DNA of 64,000 bases from an uncultured Francisella sp. (GTDB taxonomy: Bacteria > Pseudomonadota > Gammaproteobacteria > Burkholderiales > Neisseriaceae), in the NCBI GenBank assembly GCA_943914555.1, contig CALUCM010000003.1, forward strand, positions 1 through 64,000, read 5' to 3'. Positions 36,027 through 44,776 of this stretch are shown piece by piece. The notes under the pieces were generated by a model. That model had not been told where the DNA came from. It was given only the letters and a program-made list of their open reading frames with translations, and did not search any database. Numbering within the stretch: the first letter of the stretch is position 1; every line of letters starts with the position of its first letter. The position numbers and the translations under genes were made by a program.

Positions 36027-37313
36027 GTGACTGATGTGACTTCTTTCGTGCAGGCCTTTAAAGAGGCAACACCTTATATCAATAATTTACGAGGCAAAAC
36101 GGTGGTTGTCGGCATCAATAGCTATGCTGCTAGCACGCAGTATTTCGCAGATATTATGCAAGATATCGTTTTACTTAATAATATTGGCTTATATCTTGTT
36201 TTGGTATTTGATGTCAGTCAAGAGGCACTACCAGAGCAACATACTGTCCATATTTCCCAAGCCGAATTGGAAGTGATTAAAACAGCAATTGGCCGTACAC
36301 AGATTGATATTGAAGCCTGTTTAAGCATGGGCTACCCTAATCTTTCTATTTCACGTAGTAGGATGGATGTTGTCAGTTCTAATTATGTAGTTGCCAAGTC
36401 GCAAGGGGTTATTAACGGGCGTGATGCTGCTTTTTTAGGCAAAGTTAGAAGTATTCAACTTGATCTTTTACGCCGCCATTTATTGGAAAAGAACATTGTG
36501 TTGATTAAGCCGATGGGTTATTCAATTAGCGGTATCAGTTACTATATTCCCATGAGTGAATTGGCATCACGCTTGGCAATTGCACTTAAAGCAGAAAAAT
36601 TATTATTTTTGACGCGCGCAAAAGGAATTGTTGATAAAAAAGATCATGTTTTAAATAACCTAACTGTAGAAGAGGTCAAACGTCAATGGGTAGTGCAGCA
36701 ACAACATCCCGACATTGTTTCTATTTTCCCTGCTATTTGTGAAACCTTAGCTTCGCGTGAAGTTAAGCGAGTACAGCTTGTGCCTTTTTCACATGAAGGA
36801 GCATTGGTGGCGGAGCTTTTTACCAGAAATGGCATTGGCACTTCTTTATCTTATGATTCATTTACACACGTTCGCGTAGCCAAGAACAAAGATATCCCTT
36901 CTATTTTGACTCTGGTAGAACCTTTGGTAGAGGCAGGTACTTTAATTAAGCGTTCTAGACGATATTTTGAAGCACATATTAATGAATTTTGTGTGGTAGT
37001 CTATGATGAGGTTATGTGTGGCTGTGCTCAATTAAAACCTTATGAAGGAGAGGCTGCAGAACTGGCCTGTTTGGCTGTATCTCCTTTAGCGCAAGATACA
37101 GGTTATGGTGAACAGTTATTGGCATGTATTGAAAAACTAGCGAAGCTACAAGGAAAAACTCAATTATTTGCTTTGACCACACAAACAGCAGATTGGTTTG
37201 AAGAGCGTGGTTTTATACAGGTTTCTGCAGAGCAGTTACCTAAAGAGCGTTTGCTGGAATATCAAAAAGCCAAACGGCAATCAAAAGTACTTTTGAAACA
37301 TCTTATGAAGTGA
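36027..37313 (+). CDS. argA: N-acetylglutamate synthase ArgA, AAK domain diverged
   Basis: ArgA acetylates glutamate for arginine synthesis and is normally feedback-inhibited by arginine bound to its kinase-like (AAK) domain. The 428-residue protein has PYINNLRGKTVVVGINS at the start, INVVS-like MDVVSSNYVVA near residue 115, AIALKAEKLLFLTRAKG near 190, and a GNAT domain from about 288 with ELACLAVSPLAQDTGYG and the end QSKVLLKHL. In the AAK part the family GGEA and GARPQID motifs are replaced by GINSYA and DVSQEAL. Those motifs normally shape the nucleotide-fold site. The GNAT domain looks intact. The start is GTG with GAGGAAA upstream. It overlaps comEC by four bases. Confidence 0.88.
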   Translation: MTDVTSFVQAFKEATPYINNLRGKTVVVGINSYAASTQYFADIMQDIVLLNNIGLYLVLVFDVSQEALPEQHTVHISQAELEVIKTAIGRTQIDIEACLSMGYPNLSISRSRMDVVSSNYVVAKSQGVINGRDAAFLGKVRSIQLDLLRRHLLEKNIVLIKPMGYSISGISYYIPMSELASRLAIALKAEKLLFLTRAKGIVDKKDHVLNNLTVEEVKRQWVVQQQHPDIVSIFPAICETLASREVKRVQLVPFSHEGALVAELFTRNGIGTSLSYDSFTHVRVAKNKDIPSILTLVEPLVEAGTLIKRSRRYFEAHINEFCVVVYDEVMCGCAQLKPYEGEAAELACLAVSPLAQDTGYGEQLLACIEKLAKLQGKTQLFALTTQTADWFEERGFIQVSAEQLPKERLLEYQKAKRQSKVLLKHLMK

Positions 37314-39571
37314 GTTATTTACCTGTTTTTTGCCTTGGCGTTATTGCTTCACTTTTTGTTCCGCCATTGTTTCCTCATTTCATTATTTTTCTGATAGCGG
37401 TTGGTTTCGTTTTATTGCTGTTCTCTTTTTCTTATCCCAAATTATGGTGGTTATTTTTTTTATATCTGGGTGTGGTGTATGGTTTTTGTCGGCTTCAGTG
37501 GCAGTTAACAAAACGTGTTGATGATAGTGCACATAGTCTTAGCAACGTCTCTTTGCATATAGAAGTCCAAGGCGAGGTTGCTCATTATAAACATTATTAT
37601 CGTTTTAAAGCACATGTACTTGACTCACATATTCCATTTAAGACATTAGTGATAAAAGATTATTTTAAAAGGGAGTGGCCTGCTGGCAGTCGTTGGCAAG
37701 TTTACGCAAATGTCAAATCAACGATAGGACGAGTGAATGAGGTTGGCTTTCATAGTGAAGCATGGGCGCTATCACAAGGAATTGATGGTAGCGCGACTCT
37801 TAAAAAACAGCGCAAAGCATTGTCTGCTCCCTTTTTACCACAAGTAAGCTCTTATCTATATAAACGCATCTTAGCTTATCAAGCGATTTATCCAGCAGGT
37901 TCAGCTTTAGTGGCCTCCCTTGCTTTAGGTAATCGCCAATCTTTGTCTGCAAGTCATTGGGAGGATTTCAAACGTCTTGGTCTAAGTCATTTGATTAGTG
38001 TATCTGGGCTGCATGTGGGCATCATTGTTTTGGTGATTGAATGTCTATTATTATGGTTATTACGCAGGGCATTAATTATTTTTCCTTGGCCTTGGCGATT
38101 AGATAATCCCTTTAATTATCTTACAGCAGCGGGATTGCTTGCAGCAATTTTTTATGGTGCGCTCACTGGTTTTTCTGTTCCAGCACAACGCAGTGTGTTA
38201 ATGCTGGCGGTCTTAAGTAGCACTATTTTTTTACGTTATTATTGTTCAAAATGGCAATTATGGTGGCTAGCGCTTTTGCTAGTTTTGTTACTGAATCCAT
38301 TAAGTGCCTTAAATGTTGGTTTTTGGCTTTCTTTTTTATCAGTTGCCAGTTTGCTATTGATGCCTATTGGTACACGAGGCGAGAAGGGCGCGTTTCATTA
38401 TTATGCGATTTCATTAATTCAAGCACAGTTAGCGGTAGCTTTGGTGTCATCTGTATTAGCTGCAGTTTTATTTAATCAAATTCCTGTGGGTGGATTACTT
38501 GTTAATTTAGTAGCAATCCCATGGTTTTCTTTTGTATTAACACCATTTGCTTTACTTTCAGTGATGATTCCTGTAGCGCCTCCCCTTGAGCTAGTGCTGT
38601 TTTTATCAGAAAAAACTTTGCAACTCATGCATGTTTTTTCTAGTTATTTTTCTTTATATCCTGTTGCACAATTACCGGTTATTTTTATTGGCTTATTAGC
38701 GCTTGCATTAATTTTAATAATTTTGCCTGCAGGAACTGGTCTTAAGTCTTGGGCTGTTATTATGTTGTTGGCGTTGTGGTGCTACCAACCCAAAGCTGTG
38801 GCACGGCAAGCGGCTGTTTTGACTGTATTTGATGTGGGACAGGGGCTGTCTATATTAATTCAAACGCATTCGCATGCTATGCTATATGATACTGGGGAAC
38901 AAAGTTTTTATCGAGATTTGCAACAGAATCTGCTAGCCTTAGGTGTGCGCAAGCTATCTCTACTGATGTTATCGCATCATGACCAAGATCATGATGGTAA
39001 TTGGCTGAATATAAGTCGTTATTGGCAGGTTGATAAAATTTTGGCAGGTCAAGCGCGAGTTTATGTTGCCCAGCATAATAGACCAGTACTTTCGTGTCGC
39101 GCTGGGCAAGCTTGGAACTGGGATGGTGTACACTTTGAGTTATTGACACTGCCAGCGGATGGTAACACTTCTGATAATGATCGAAGCTGTATTTTACGTA
39201 TTATTGCAGATGGCAAAGCGATTTTATTGGTAGGTGATTTATCTAGTAAAGGTGAAGCTAAATTAGTTGAACGATACGCTAACGCACTTGATGCACATAT
39301 TTTAGTGTTAGGACATCACGGCAGCTTTTCTTCGTCTAGTTCTGTTTTTTTGGATCATGTGAATCCACAGATAGCTATTGCTTCTTCAGGGTATAATAAC
39401 CGCTTTCATCATCCGGATGAGCGGTTGTTGGCTGCTTTGAAAAAAAGAGGTATTCAGGTTTTTCGAACTGATCGACAAGGAGCAATTAAAATTGAATTAC
39501 AGGATCAGATGCAAGTATATCCAGCAGTTAATAATGTTCCTTATTGGCAAAGAAAGCCTTGGAAGGATTGA
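37310..39571 (+). CDS. comEC: DNA uptake channel ComEC/Rec2
   Basis: ComEC moves single-stranded DNA across the inner membrane during natural transformation. The 753-residue protein has the full three-part layout: an N-terminal membrane pair with a DUF4131 soluble domain, the central Competence domain with many hydrophobic helices and the signature LGLSHLISVSGLHVGI near residue 230, and a C-terminal metallo-beta-lactamase-fold domain with FDVGQGLSILI near 508, LSHHDQDHDGN near 555 and LGHHGSFSSSS near 665. The start is GTG in a GTGA overlap with argA. A pilin gene lies about 13 kb away, but no other com genes are in the window. Confidence 0.93.
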   Translation: MSYLPVFCLGVIASLFVPPLFPHFIIFLIAVGFVLLLFSFSYPKLWWLFFLYLGVVYGFCRLQWQLTKRVDDSAHSLSNVSLHIEVQGEVAHYKHYYRFKAHVLDSHIPFKTLVIKDYFKREWPAGSRWQVYANVKSTIGRVNEVGFHSEAWALSQGIDGSATLKKQRKALSAPFLPQVSSYLYKRILAYQAIYPAGSALVASLALGNRQSLSASHWEDFKRLGLSHLISVSGLHVGIIVLVIECLLLWLLRRALIIFPWPWRLDNPFNYLTAAGLLAAIFYGALTGFSVPAQRSVLMLAVLSSTIFLRYYCSKWQLWWLALLLVLLLNPLSALNVGFWLSFLSVASLLLMPIGTRGEKGAFHYYAISLIQAQLAVALVSSVLAAVLFNQIPVGGLLVNLVAIPWFSFVLTPFALLSVMIPVAPPLELVLFLSEKTLQLMHVFSSYFSLYPVAQLPVIFIGLLALALILIILPAGTGLKSWAVIMLLALWCYQPKAVARQAAVLTVFDVGQGLSILIQTHSHAMLYDTGEQSFYRDLQQNLLALGVRKLSLLMLSHHDQDHDGNWLNISRYWQVDKILAGQARVYVAQHNRPVLSCRAGQAWNWDGVHFELLTLPADGNTSDNDRSCILRIIADGKAILLVGDLSSKGEAKLVERYANALDAHILVLGHHGSFSSSSSVFLDHVNPQIAIASSGYNNRFHHPDERLLAALKKRGIQVFRTDRQGAIKIELQDQMQVYPAVNNVPYWQRKPWKD

Positions 39572-39595
39572 TTTCAGATTAAAGTTAAGAGCTCT

Positions 39596-40333
39596 ATGAA
39601 AAAACAAGAAGAATCCCAGGCACAAATGATATGCCTACGTGATTGGTTTTGGCATGATCGTCGAGGTCAAGCGCTTTTGCAACAAGAAACAGAGGTGATT
39701 AAACGTAGTCTCATACGTATTGCGCCTAATGATTTCCAGTTAATGCAGATAGGTCCCATTGATTTATTTTCTGACATGCAGTTATCTCATACTTTTCAGC
39801 TGCATGTTTCTTTGATTCCTCCATGTGAAGTAATGGCCTCTTTAGAGCAACTTCCTTTATCCAAGGAAAGTATTGATGTGTTGTTGTGTCATCATAGTTT
39901 GGAGGGAGTAGATGACAAGGATTTGGCGTTGCAAGACATAAGTCGTGTATTACGACCAGAAGGTTATGCTATTTTTTGTTTATTTAATCCAAAAGTGTGG
40001 TGGTATAGTCGGCCAAAATGGCAAGGTCATGCTATTTTCCGGCGAAAGGATGGCATCAATGTGCAGCAATTGGTTTCTCATCTCAAAGAACATCAACTAA
40101 AGGTGGTAGAAGGGCGTTTTACTTTTTATTTACCTCTACTGAATCAACATCTTGGTTTACATCAAGCAAAATTATTGGAACAACTTGGTCATCGTTGGTG
40201 GCCTGATTTGGCTAATGTATATATTTTAACTGCCAAAAAACAGGTGGCTGAATTGATTACAATTGAAGGAAAAGAGCGTGCCTTTGACTTGCGCCGGCTT
40301 AATTACGCTCCTTTTGCTCGTGAAAAACGTTAA
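39596..40333 (+). CDS. SAM-dependent methyltransferase, YafS-like
   Basis: A 245-residue class I methyltransferase-like protein. Motif I is poorly conserved (QLMQIGPIDLFSD rather than a GxGxG run). The later motifs fit the YafS-type family: ASLEQLPLSKESIDVLLCHHSLEGVDD, then DISRVLRPEGYAIFCLFNP, and a PLLNQHLG region near residue 180. In E. coli yafS lies by gloB and rnhA. Here it lies between comEC and purC. The substrate is unknown, and without a clear motif I, activity should not be assumed. Confidence 0.7.
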   Translation: MKKQEESQAQMICLRDWFWHDRRGQALLQQETEVIKRSLIRIAPNDFQLMQIGPIDLFSDMQLSHTFQLHVSLIPPCEVMASLEQLPLSKESIDVLLCHHSLEGVDDKDLALQDISRVLRPEGYAIFCLFNPKVWWYSRPKWQGHAIFRRKDGINVQQLVSHLKEHQLKVVEGRFTFYLPLLNQHLGLHQAKLLEQLGHRWWPDLANVYILTAKKQVAELITIEGKERAFDLRRLNYAPFAREKR

Positions 40334-40362
40334 TTGTATTTTTTAACAGGGGGGAGATAAAC

Positions 40363-41226
40363 ATGATTGATTTACCCAAAGTGTATTCTGGTAAGGTAAG
40401 GGATCTATATGAAGTGGATGACGATCACTTATTGATGGTTGCTACTGATCGTCTTTCTGCTTTTGATGTGGTCTTTACTGACTTAATTCCTGGAAAGGGT
40501 AAAATTTTAACGCAGATGAGCAACTGCTGGTTTGCTTTTTTTGGCAATCGAGTGCCCAATCACTTAAGTGATCTAACGCTTGCTGATGTATTACCGGAAA
40601 GGGAAGTTCAGGCCATTGCTCAACGCGCGGTTATTGTCAAAAAGTTGCAACCTATCAAAATAGAAGCAGTAGTCAGAGGATATCTTACAGGAGGTGGTTG
40701 GAAGGAATATCAGGCTAAAGGTAGTATCTCAGGAATCACTTTACCAGCTGGTTTGCGACATGCTTCAGCTTTGCCTCAGGCCCTATTTACCCCATCAACC
40801 AAAGCAGGTGTTGGCGCACATGATGAACAGATTAGCTTTGTTAAAGCAGCTCATCTTATAGGGGTAGATTTGGCAGAGCAAATCAGAGATTTATCGATTA
40901 GATTATATACGCAGGCTGCCACTTACGCTAAAAAATGTGGCATTATTATTGCTGATAGTAAATTTGAATTTGGTTTGGATAAAAACGGTGTTTTGGTGTT
41001 AATGGATGAAGTATTAACGCCCGATTCTAGCCGTTTTTGGCCACTAAAAGAATACACTCCAGGAGAGGAGCCAGTCTCTTTTGATAAACAGTTTGTACGC
41101 AATTGGTTAGAAGAGCAGCATTGGGACAAAAAACCTCCAGCCCCGCGTTTGTCAGTAGAAGTTATTAAGAAAACTCAGGCACTTTATCAAGAAATTTTTT
41201 TCCGCTTGTTTAATAAGACGCTGTAA
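40363..41226 (+). CDS. purC: SAICAR synthetase (phosphoribosylaminoimidazole-succinocarboxamide synthase)
   Basis: PurC ligates aspartate to CAIR in purine synthesis. The 287-residue protein carries YSGKVRDLYEVDDDHLLMVATDRLSAFDVV at residues 8-37, VVRGYLTGGGWKEYQ near 103, FTPSTKAG near 143 and LMDEVLTPDSSRFWP near 216. This is the longer form of the enzyme rather than the 237-residue E. coli form. A GGGGGGAG ribosome site precedes the ATG. The stop codon is directly followed by the convergent murI stop with no gap. Confidence 0.96.
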   Translation: MIDLPKVYSGKVRDLYEVDDDHLLMVATDRLSAFDVVFTDLIPGKGKILTQMSNCWFAFFGNRVPNHLSDLTLADVLPEREVQAIAQRAVIVKKLQPIKIEAVVRGYLTGGGWKEYQAKGSISGITLPAGLRHASALPQALFTPSTKAGVGAHDEQISFVKAAHLIGVDLAEQIRDLSIRLYTQAATYAKKCGIIIADSKFEFGLDKNGVLVLMDEVLTPDSSRFWPLKEYTPGEEPVSFDKQFVRNWLEEQHWDKKPPAPRLSVEVIKKTQALYQEIFFRLFNKTL

Positions 41227-42051
41227 CTATTCAAGTACTTTTTGCTGTAAATGCTTAATAGAGCGACCAAGAAACTTTTCAGCGATGGTTTGAAAGCGTA
41301 AAGGAATATCAGAAACATAAAAGTGATATTCGCCGTGATCTGTGGTGGGTGTTTTTAATAAACCTGCCTGTGTTAAAGAGCAGCTTAGTTTTTCAGCGAC
41401 AGCAGTAGCTGAGTCGATCAAGCGGATATTGGCTCCTAGTTCAGCAAAAATCAATGGTTTGATTAAAGGATAATGCGTGCAGCCAAGGATAAGAGTATCA
41501 ATATTTTCTACCAGTAAGGGATGCAAATATTCTCGCACGGTCAGGCGTGCAATATCGTTATTGAGCCAATCTTCTTCAATAAGAGGCACTAATAAAGGAC
41601 AAGCCTTAGACACAACTCGAGCTTTGGAAGAGTACATAGCAATTAATCGCGCATAAGCACCACTATTGACAGTAGTAGAGGTGGCTATTACTCCAATTTG
41701 CTTATTGGGACTAGCTAATAAGGCTTGCTTGACTCCAGCTTCAATCACATTGACCACAGGTAATGATTTAGCCTTTTCTTTCACTATCTCAATGGCTGCT
41801 GCAGAAATAGTATTACATGCTACGACAAGAGCCTTGATTTTTTTCTCCATCAAAAAATCAACCACTTGCCCAGTAAATAACTGGATGGTTTTAGTAGATT
41901 TAATACCGTAAGGAACTCGTGCAGTATCACCAAAATAAATGATATTTTCTTGTGGAAGACGTTCCATCACTGCTTTAACCACTGTTAGCCCCCCGACACC
42001 AGAATCAAAAATGCCGATAGGCAAATTGTTTAGTTCCTGTGTATGGTCCAT
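41227..42051 (-). CDS. murI: Glutamate racemase
   Basis: MurI makes D-glutamate for peptidoglycan. The 274-residue protein has IGIFDSGVGGLTVVKAV near residue 12, YFGDTARVPYGIKS near 39, the first catalytic cysteine in VVACNTISA near 78, and the second in LGCTHYPL near 190. It converges exactly on purC and lies 4 bases downstream of the aceK start side on the same strand. Confidence 0.95.
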   Translation of the reverse strand: MDHTQELNNLPIGIFDSGVGGLTVVKAVMERLPQENIIYFGDTARVPYGIKSTKTIQLFTGQVVDFLMEKKIKALVVACNTISAAAIEIVKEKAKSLPVVNVIEAGVKQALLASPNKQIGVIATSTTVNSGAYARLIAMYSSKARVVSKACPLLVPLIEEDWLNNDIARLTVREYLHPLLVENIDTLILGCTHYPLIKPLIFAELGANIRLIDSATAVAEKLSCSLTQAGLLKTPTTDHGEYHFYVSDIPLRFQTIAEKFLGRSIKHLQQKVLE

Positions 42052-42055
42052 TTAC

Positions 42056-43813
42056 TTAATTAAGACCTTTCTGCTTGTCATTAAGTATGAATCGTAGTTG
42101 ATCAGGATAGGGAAAAAAATCTTCAACGACTCCAGCTAAGATATTATCTTTTTTCTTTTGCCAAAATTCTGGGGTAAGTAAATCTTGATGATATTCTAGA
42201 AATACTTGTCGCACCTCTGGATCATTTAATAAAAAACCTGCAAACTCTTCTGGAAATACATCTTTAGGTTCAACTGGATACCATACTTCGCTAGATAATT
42301 CATATTCTGGATTGGGAGGCACAGGGATAGAACGAAAATTGCATTCTGTCATGTATTCAATTTCATCATAATCATAGAAAATTAATTTCTCATATCGTGT
42401 AACACCAAAGTTTTTATAGAGCATATCACCTGGGAAGATATTTGCTTTAGCTAAGTCTTTGATGGTGTTACCATACTCTATAATTAGCTGCTTGCGTTCC
42501 TCAGCAGAAGCGGTTTTCATAATAAGATTAAGCGGCTTGAGTCTTCTTTCTATATAAACATGTTTAATGAGTAAAATATCGCCACGTACTTCAAAAGATG
42601 ATGGAGCAAGCTCTTTTAGTTCTTTAAGAAGAATTTCATCGCAGCGTGTAAGTGGAATGGCTACGTTACTGTATTCCAAGGTATCAGCCAGGCGCCCTAC
42701 GCGATCATGTTTTTTCACCAACTCATATTTTTTACGTACATAATCTGGACCAAAGTTTTTATTGGGGCCAAATTGATCTCGTATCACTTTAAAAACATAG
42801 GGAAAAGAGGGAAGAGTAAAAACCACCATCACCATGCCTTTGATGCCGGGTGCTAGAATAAAGCTATCTGAAGAGGAATGTAGATGCGCAGTAAATTCAC
42901 GAAAAAAGATATTTTTACTTTGTTTGTGCAGGCCTAGCATAGCATAGAAATCTGCTTTATCGCGCATGGGTAATAATTGTTTTAAGAAGCTGACATAACC
43001 AGAGGGAACATCAAGCTCAACTAAAAAATAGGCCCGTGAAAAGGAAAAGAGCGCTGAAATCACTTTGGGAGAGAAAAGGGCCGCATCAATAACCAACTCT
43101 TTTTGAGCATTATGCACTACTGCTAAGCAAAAAGGGTATTTGTCGTTGCCATTAATAATCTGTCCGATGATATAGGCACATTTATTGCGGTAAAAAGGTG
43201 AATGTAAAACCTCGACATGCAAATTAAGTTCGTTACTTGCCCATTTATCGCGTAAATAGGCATGTCCTGCTTCTAAAATATTTTGGATGTCTTGCTTGAT
43301 ATCAGCAAATGCATTTTTCCAATCGAAATGGAGCAAAATGTCTTTAATGACTTGATGCAAGCCACCATGTGCTGGATAAAAAGAATTAAAGGTCCCCATG
43401 TCTGATTGGATATATTCAGTGGAAATAGTGGGTTTCAAATAAATCAGTTCATTATGATAATAATCTTTATGCAAAATTTTATTAGACACAGAATTAAAAA
43501 AGGTTTCTGCCAGTTCAGGTTGCTTATGATTGATTAACAGTAAGCTATAGGCAAGTTTCGCTTCTTTCCACACGGTATCATTTAATACGTTGGCAGAAAA
43601 GTCTTCTTTTAACTTAGTGACTGTTTCTACAACGCGATCATCATACATGCGAATTCTATCAGTGGTAATTTTTTGGATTTCTGCCCACTTTTGATTTTCA
43701 AATAGATGTTTTGCTTTGGCGCTAATAGATCGGAATAGGCTAAAGTGGCGATTAAAACCTGACAGTATGGAGTTTGCTACTGCCTGTGCTTGTTGTTTGA
43801 TTAAATACGACAT
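42056..43813 (-). CDS. aceK: Isocitrate dehydrogenase kinase/phosphatase
   Basis: AceK switches isocitrate dehydrogenase off by phosphorylation, sending isocitrate into the glyoxylate bypass. The 585-residue protein has the family length. Its kinase-type ATP-binding loop is visible in LAPGIKGMVMVVFTLPSFPYVFKVIRDQFG near residue 327, and the C-terminal half shows RVGRLADTLEYSNVAIP, FPGDMLYKNFGVTRYEKLIFYDYDEIEYMTE (a kinase-like catalytic segment near 470) and EVWYPVEPKDVFPEEF. aceA and aceB are not in the window, so use of the bypass is inferred. murI follows 4 bases after its stop. Confidence 0.94.
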   Translation of the reverse strand: MSYLIKQQAQAVANSILSGFNRHFSLFRSISAKAKHLFENQKWAEIQKITTDRIRMYDDRVVETVTKLKEDFSANVLNDTVWKEAKLAYSLLLINHKQPELAETFFNSVSNKILHKDYYHNELIYLKPTISTEYIQSDMGTFNSFYPAHGGLHQVIKDILLHFDWKNAFADIKQDIQNILEAGHAYLRDKWASNELNLHVEVLHSPFYRNKCAYIIGQIINGNDKYPFCLAVVHNAQKELVIDAALFSPKVISALFSFSRAYFLVELDVPSGYVSFLKQLLPMRDKADFYAMLGLHKQSKNIFFREFTAHLHSSSDSFILAPGIKGMVMVVFTLPSFPYVFKVIRDQFGPNKNFGPDYVRKKYELVKKHDRVGRLADTLEYSNVAIPLTRCDEILLKELKELAPSSFEVRGDILLIKHVYIERRLKPLNLIMKTASAEERKQLIIEYGNTIKDLAKANIFPGDMLYKNFGVTRYEKLIFYDYDEIEYMTECNFRSIPVPPNPEYELSSEVWYPVEPKDVFPEEFAGFLLNDPEVRQVFLEYHQDLLTPEFWQKKKDNILAGVVEDFFPYPDQLRFILNDKQKGLN

Positions 43814-43879
43814 CGCCTATATTTGTTTATGACTGACAAGTAAATTGTACCAGAGGAAAAGATAAAATGTTGTTGTGCA

Positions 43880-43908
43880 CTTGAAATTGAAACAATTAGC
43901 ACCTATCT
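43880..43908 (+). promoter_or_regulatory. Sigma32-type heat-shock promoter for grpE-dnaK
   Basis: CTTGAAA (43880-43886) matches the heat-shock -35 exactly. After 14 bases, ACCTATCT (43901-43908) matches 5 of 7 fixed positions of the CCCCATNT -10. It lies 57 bases before the grpE start. Confidence 0.55.
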
Positions 43909-43964
43909 GTCGACTGAGTAGACATGAATACTGTTTTGCTGAATCAGTTCTAAGGATTAAGATC

Positions 43965-44717
43965 ATGAGTTCAAAATATCAATTTAACCGGAAGAAGTCA
44001 TTTAGTGGTAATCAAGCGCCAGGAGAACAGAAAGCAAAGCCTTGGCAAAAAGAGGTTGCAAAGAGAGAAAAAGAGCAGGAAGTTTTTTCGCACAAACATC
44101 AAAAAGAGCAAGAAAGACTTGAAGAGGTATTTTCTCAGCAACAGGCCGGGTTAGATATTGATGATGAAACGCAACAAAATTGTAGAGTAAGCCAAGACCA
44201 AGGCAAAGAAACTTTAAAAAATAACACTGGTGAGCCTAATTCGACAGAGGAGAAAGAAAGCTTAGTTGCTGATTTAAAAGAGAAAATTGCAGATCTGGAG
44301 CGGCGTTTGCAAGACGATGCGATTCGTGCACTTGCTAATATCCAAAATCTGCAACGTCGGCATAAAAATGAATTGGAAGATGCCCATCGTTATGCTAGCG
44401 AGAAATTTGCAAAAGACATGTTAGCGATTAGAGATTACTTAGAGAAAGCTTTAAGTGACGAAAGTGGCAATGCGCAAGCAGTTAAAAAAGGGGTGGAACT
44501 TACTTTAAAACAGCTAAATACGGCTTTTGATGCTGCTCACATCACTGAAATTAATCCGCAGGGAGAGCAATTTGATCCACACCGACATGAGGCGGTTCAG
44601 GGGGTTGTTTCTGAAGACCAGGCGCCTAATACTGTGTTACAGGTGTATCAAAAAGGTTATGCCTTACATGGTCGAGTGCTACGACCGGCGCGGGTGATGG
44701 TGGCGAAAGCAAAGTAA
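43965..44717 (+). CDS. grpE: Nucleotide exchange factor GrpE
   Basis: GrpE releases ADP from DnaK. The 250-residue protein is longer than E. coli GrpE because of a charged N-terminal extension (about residues 1-90, rich in Lys, Glu and Gln). The core has the long coiled coil ALANIQNLQRRHKNELEDAHRYASEKFAKDML, followed by the beta domain with GEQFDPHRHEAVQGV, YQKGYALHGRVLRPARVMVAK. I chose ATG 43965, with AAGGA nine bases upstream. The frame runs 30 codons further up without family similarity. dnaK follows after 59 bases. Confidence 0.95.
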   Translation: MSSKYQFNRKKSFSGNQAPGEQKAKPWQKEVAKREKEQEVFSHKHQKEQERLEEVFSQQQAGLDIDDETQQNCRVSQDQGKETLKNNTGEPNSTEEKESLVADLKEKIADLERRLQDDAIRALANIQNLQRRHKNELEDAHRYASEKFAKDMLAIRDYLEKALSDESGNAQAVKKGVELTLKQLNTAFDAAHITEINPQGEQFDPHRHEAVQGVVSEDQAPNTVLQVYQKGYALHGRVLRPARVMVAKAK

Positions 44718-44776
44718 GAATCAGTGAAGTAACAGCAGTTGATTAAATTGAATTTAAGAAGGAAAAGGAATAGATT

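Noticed and set aside
43875..43964. Longer GrpE starting at 43875
   Set aside because: The extra 30 residues have no family match, contain the putative heat-shock promoter, and lack a ribosome site. ATG 43965 has AAGGA.
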